DNA from: Candidatus Scatomorpha merdipullorum | GTDB taxonomy: Bacteria; Bacillota; Clostridia; Oscillospirales; Oscillospiraceae | Assembly (NCBI GenBank): GCA_018716795.1 | Contig: DVJK01000158.1 | Location: 1-14,636, forward strand | Direction: 5' to 3' | DNA: 14,636 nucleotides | Part shown: in pieces, positions 11,703 through 14,636 of the stretch | How positions within the stretch are numbered: the first letter of the stretch is position 1 | Layout: each line of letters begins with the position of its first letter | Position numbers and translations under genes: made by a program | Notes under the pieces: generated by a model | The model's database searches: none | What the model was told of the DNA's origin: nothing | The model's input: only the letters and a program-made list of their open reading frames with translations

Positions 11703-12383
11703 ATGCCTATGAAAAATCTACTCACGCCCCGCCTGGCGCTCTGCGCCCGATATGCGGCCGGGGCCGCAATCCTCTGCGACGTGGGCACCGACCACGGCTA
11801 TCTGCCCATAAGCCTGCTCGCAGAAGGGAAAATTGAATACGCCATAGCCGCCGATATCCGTCCCGGCCCTCTTGCAAGCGCCCGCCGCCACGCCGGGGAG
11901 GCGGGGCTGGAGGGGAAAATGCGCTTCGAGCTCGCAGACGGCCTCGCTTTTCCGGGCGCGGAGCGGGCCGACACCGTCGTCTGCGCGGGCATGGGCGGCG
12001 AGACCGTCGCCGGTATTTTGAAGCGCGCGCCCTGGACGAAGGAGGGCGTCCGGCTCATTCTCCAGCCGCAGAGCAAGCTCGACGAGCTCTGCGAGTGGCT
12101 CGGCGCGAACGGCTACGCCATACGCTCCGCCGCGCTCGCCGCGGAAGGGGAGAGGCTTTACGCCGTGCTATCGGTCCTCGGCGGGGCGGAGGGCTTCAGA
12201 TATGCCGAGGACGCCCTCGCCGCCGCGGGCGAGAGGCTGCTCGGCCGCTGGCTTGAAGGGCGCATACGCCGGCTCGACCGCGCCCTCGCCGGCATGGAGC
12301 GCGGCGCGGACGCCGCGGAGGGCATAAGCGCCGCGCGCCGCACCCTCGCGCGGCTCAAAGCATACGAAGGAGGTTCAATATGA
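11703..12383 (+). CDS. trmK: tRNA (adenine(22)-N1)-methyltransferase TrmK
   Basis: About 226 residues, a class I SAM-dependent methyltransferase that makes m1A22 in tRNA. The N-terminal Rossmann domain has motif I CDVGTDHGYLPI (25-36), acidic D51 (AADIRPGPL), ADG (78-80), and the TrmK-typical AGMGGETVAGIL (95-106) and LILQPQSKLDELCEWL. A C-terminal coiled-coil-like helical region follows (GRIRRLDRALAGMERG). Bacillus YqfN aligns collinearly, with IGSDHAYLP and AGMGG. The start is ATG 11703 or ATG 11709; neither has a ribosome site, and the terminator hairpin ends at the first ATG. The gene overlaps nif3 by four bases (ATGA), the trmK-nif3 pair also seen in Bacillus (yqfN-yqfO). Confidence 0.92.
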   Translation: MPMKNLLTPRLALCARYAAGAAILCDVGTDHGYLPISLLAEGKIEYAIAADIRPGPLASARRHAGEAGLEGKMRFELADGLAFPGAERADTVVCAGMGGETVAGILKRAPWTKEGVRLILQPQSKLDELCEWLGANGYAIRSAALAAEGERLYAVLSVLGGAEGFRYAEDALAAAGERLLGRWLEGRIRRLDRALAGMERGADAAEGISAARRTLARLKAYEGGSI

Positions 12384-13156
12384 CAAGCGTCAAAGACATA
12401 CTCGATTTCCTCGACGACAAGGCCCCGCTGGACACCCAGCTGGATTTCGACAACGCGGGATTCCTCTGCGGCGACGCGGCGGCGGAGGTGACGCGCGTCC
12501 TCGTCGCGCTCGACATAACCGACGGCGTCGTCGCCGAGGCGGCGGATTTCGGCGCGGAGCTCATTGTCTCGCACCACCCGGTCTGCTTCACGCCCATGAA
12601 GAGCGTCACGACGGACGACCTCACGGGCCGCAAGTTCGCCGCCATGCTCAAGGGCGGCATATCCGCGATATGTATGCACACGAACCTTGACGCCGCGCCC
12701 GGCGGCGTCAACGACGCGCTCTGCGCCGCGCTGGGCGCGGAAAACCTCGGCCTGCTTGCGCCCGAGCACGACACGATGAGCCGCCTCTGCCGCTTTGCGG
12801 AGCCGATGGAGTACGCAGACTTCCTCGCGCACGTCAAATCCGCGCTCGGCGCGAACGGCATTCGCTGCGCGGGGCCCGAAAAGCGCGTGCAGCTCTTCGG
12901 CGTCTGCGGCGGGGCGGGCGCGGACTTCATCCCCGACGCCGCCGCGCGCGGCTGCGACGCCTATATCACCGCCGACGTCAAGCACCACCAGTTCCTCTGG
13001 GCCGGCGAGCTGGGCATAGCCCTCGTCGACGCCGGGCACTTCTCCACCGAGAACGTGGTCGTGCCCGTCCTGGCCGGCTGGCTGCGCGAGCGCTTCCCCG
13101 CGCTGGAGGTCAAAACTGCCGCGAGCTATAAGCAGCCGGAGAGGTTCTACGTCTGA
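12380..13156 (+). CDS. Nif3-like dinuclear metal centre protein
   Basis: A 258-residue member of the Nif3/YbgI (NIF3, Pfam) family, which forms toroidal hexamers with a two-metal site. The biochemical role is unsettled, with GTP cyclohydrolase type 1-like activity suggested by annotation only. Metal ligands seen: H65 and H66 (SHHP), H100 and D104 (HTNLDA), H220 and E224 (DAGHFSTE), equivalent to E. coli YbgI H63, H64, H97, D101, H215 and E219. The N-terminal LDFDNAGFLCGD replaces the common 'WDNVGLLVG'. It is the short form, without the inserted PII-like domain of longer Firmicutes members (about 370 residues). AGGAGGT at 12368-12374 gives a strong ribosome site, and it is coupled to trmK. 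Confidence 0.92.
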   Translation: MTSVKDILDFLDDKAPLDTQLDFDNAGFLCGDAAAEVTRVLVALDITDGVVAEAADFGAELIVSHHPVCFTPMKSVTTDDLTGRKFAAMLKGGISAICMHTNLDAAPGGVNDALCAALGAENLGLLAPEHDTMSRLCRFAEPMEYADFLAHVKSALGANGIRCAGPEKRVQLFGVCGGAGADFIPDAAARGCDAYITADVKHHQFLWAGELGIALVDAGHFSTENVVVPVLAGWLRERFPALEVKTAASYKQPERFYV

Positions 13157-13158
13157 AG

Positions 13159-13213
13159 TTAAGGAACTCTTAAACTTTCCGCCCCTTTTTTCTTAAAGCG
13201 CTTCCGATACAAT
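13159..13213 (+). promoter_or_regulatory. Promoter region of the two-component operon with TTAA direct repeats
   Basis: TACAAT at 13208-13213 is the probable -10, with no good -35 (a T6 run at 13186-13191). Upstream are TTAAGG (13159-13164) and TTAAAC (13170-13175), exactly 11 bases apart, and TTAAAG (13193-13198) 23 bases further on. Hexamers on an 11-base period are typical of OmpR/PhoB-family operators, and a poor -35 fits activation. Confidence 0.45.
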
Positions 13214-13231
13214 GACCATGAGGTGAGGGAT

Positions 13232-13933
13232 ATGGCGAAGATACTCATTTGCGACGACGACGCCGACATAGTCGCGGCGCTGAAGATTTACCTCTCCAAC
13301 GCCGACTACGAGCTCTTCACTGCCTCGACGGGCCGCGAGGCGCTGGACTGTATCAGGGAGAAGGGGATAGACCTCGTGCTCATGGACATCATGATGCCGG
13401 AGATGGACGGCCTCGCGGCCACGGCCAGGCTGCGCGAGGACTTCAACATCCCGGTCATACTGCTGACGGCCAAGAGCGAGCTCTCCGACAAGGTGCTGGG
13501 CCTCAACGTGGGCGCGGACGACTATATCACGAAGCCCTTCGACCCGATAGAGGTCCAGGCGCGGGTGCGAAGCCACCTGCGGCGCTATATGCGCCTGGGC
13601 GGCAGGGCGGAGCCCGAGGTGAAGAAGGACGTCATCACCATCGGCGGCGTCGAACTCGACGACGGGGCCAAGTCCGTCACCGTGGACGGAGAGCCGGTCA
13701 GCCTTACGCCCATTGAGTATAACATCCTGCATCTCCTGATGCGCAACCCCAACCGCGTGTTCTCCTCGGCGCAGATCTACGAGCTGGTCTGGAACGAGAA
13801 CGCCATCGGCTCCGAGAGCAGCGTCGCCGTCCATATCCGTCACCTCCGTGAGAAGATCGAGATCAATCCCAGCGACCCGAGGTATATAAAGGTCGTCTGG
13901 GGCCAGGGCTACAAAATGGAGGCTAGGAAATGA
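13232..13933 (+). CDS. OmpR/PhoB-family response regulator
   Basis: A 233-residue two-component regulator. The receiver domain (1-118) has acidic pocket D8-D10 (LICDDDADI), phospho-acceptor D52 (LVLMDIMMPEMDG), T79 (LLTAKS) and K101 (YITKPFDP). The winged-helix output domain (135-230) has SLTPIEYNILHLLMRNPNRVFSSAQIYELVW, SSVAVHIRHLREKIE and VVWGQGYKM. The start is ATG 13232, with AGGTGA five bases upstream, rather than GTG 13223. It overlaps the following sensor gene by four bases (ATGA). The sequence resembles the clostridial VanR-like group, but no target or signal can be assigned. Confidence 0.93.
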   Translation: MAKILICDDDADIVAALKIYLSNADYELFTASTGREALDCIREKGIDLVLMDIMMPEMDGLAATARLREDFNIPVILLTAKSELSDKVLGLNVGADDYITKPFDPIEVQARVRSHLRRYMRLGGRAEPEVKKDVITIGGVELDDGAKSVTVDGEPVSLTPIEYNILHLLMRNPNRVFSSAQIYELVWNENAIGSESSVAVHIRHLREKIEINPSDPRYIKVVWGQGYKMEARK

Positions 13934-14636
13934 ATGAAGAACTTGACAGGATAGGGCCGGCACCAGACTCTGCACCAGACCCGGCGCAAGGCTCGGTGCC
14001 AGAGACGGTGCCGGAGCCGAAGATGACAAAGGCGAATAAGCAGCGTGTAAGCGCGCCGCTGACGCACACTCTGTGGGCGAAGATACTCGCCTTCGTGCTG
14101 CTGTGCGTGTTTTTGCTCCTGCTTGCGTCGGGAGTTGGCGAGGCTATATTTTCTGTCCTGGGCTCAGGAACTTGGGAAAATGCTACGGAGTTTGTGCGCG
14201 ATGCGCTCGTCAGAAGCTATGGCTACGACGTGCTCAGCACTGCGCAGCGCGTGTACGCCAGTGGGCTGCTGACAACGGTGTACAACCTTGCGTCCTGGTG
14301 GCTGCCGATGGTCATACTCGGCGCGGTCGGCACCATCGCCTGCCTGGTGTTCCTGTTCATGGCCGCCGGACATAGGAAGGGCGAGAGCAGCGCGCGGCTC
14401 AACTTAGTCGACCGCATACCGCTGGACCTGTATGCCGCGGCGTGCTGGGCGGCGGCTTTGGGGGTGCTGTTTATGGAGGCGTCCATACTGGACAGCTCGC
14501 TGGACAATACCTGGCCGTTTATAGTCACACGAGACGGTGTAGCCTTTGCTGTCCTCGCGGCCATAGCGCTCTACATCATCTTCCTCGTCGCTCTTGCGCC
14601 GTTACTATCATTTGCAACGCGCATAAAGGTCGGCGG
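13930..14636 (+). CDS. Probable sensor histidine kinase, N-terminal part (runs off the window)
   Basis: The frame is open from ATG 13930 to the window end (235 residues, no stop). GGAGG (13918-13922) lies seven bases upstream, and the ATGA overlap with the response regulator marks a kinase-regulator pair. No HisKA or ATPase domain is reached within the window, so the call rests on context. A cytoplasmic Pro/Ala/Glu-rich leader (APDSAPDPAQGSVPETVPEP, 11-30) precedes membrane helices at about 49-67, 124-146, 166-184 and 203-229. An extracytoplasmic segment of about 50 residues (70-122) lies between the first two. Short linkers elsewhere suggest a membrane-embedded sensor. Codon use is a little less GC-biased than in the regulator. 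Confidence 0.75.
   Translation, partial: MNEELDRIGPAPDSAPDPAQGSVPETVPEPKMTKANKQRVSAPLTHTLWAKILAFVLLCVFLLLLASGVGEAIFSVLGSGTWENATEFVRDALVRSYGYDVLSTAQRVYASGLLTTVYNLASWWLPMVILGAVGTIACLVFLFMAAGHRKGESSARLNLVDRIPLDLYAAACWAAALGVLFMEASILDSSLDNTWPFIVTRDGVAFAVLAAIALYIIFLVALAPLLSFATRIKVG

Overview
The window comes from a high-GC, endospore-forming member of the Clostridia, most likely an Oscillospirales/Oscillospiraceae-type gut bacterium. I base this on gene content and order (sigH, a spoIIM-like gene beside xerD, yajC beside a TIGR04086 membrane gene, trmK-nif3, ruvC-ruvA-ruvB), on GC-rich codon use, and on the short GTAGGGG-type hairpin repeats. No taxonomic search was possible.

Layout. Positions 1-129 hold the end of a membrane protein gene, closed by a 40-base palindromic terminator. 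Positions 201-1449 contain no credible gene. They are filled with dispersed hairpin repeats, including three copies (two direct, one inverted) of a composite unit of about 160 bp. A leftward pair follows: a DtxR-family metalloregulator (1915-2307) and a small membrane protein (1482-1913) one base downstream of it. A TraX-like membrane protein gene diverges from the regulator. Then come rightward tgt, yajC and a TIGR04086/YrzE-like membrane gene.

Positions 5401-5720 are an AT-richer intergenic island with exact AGTTTACATAA repeats. One pair fits the 11-6-11 layout of a dif/Xer site and contains a perfect match to the Bacillus XerD arm as I recall it. An inverted copy lies on the far side of a good promoter. 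This island precedes a SpoIIM-like gene and a XerD-type tyrosine recombinase. A HAD-like gene follows, then ruvC-ruvA-ruvB (Holliday junction resolution), sigH (early sporulation sigma factor), a double zinc-ribbon protein, a DUF1858 protein, trmK and nif3. The window ends in a response regulator and the N-terminal sensor part of its probable histidine kinase, which runs off the edge.

The genes are mostly core: tRNA modification (tgt, trmK), Sec accessory (yajC), recombination and chromosome resolution (xerD, ruvCAB), sporulation (spoIIM-like, sigH) and metal or redox homeostasis (DtxR, Nif3, DUF1858). Seven promoters show near-consensus -35/-10 boxes spaced 16-17 bp, most with leaders of only 10-25 nt. 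I did not find a convincing new multi-gene system. The observations most worth follow-up are the dif-like/inverted-repeat island beside the recombinase, the terminator whose stem contains the next gene's Shine-Dalgarno sequence, and the composite repeats.
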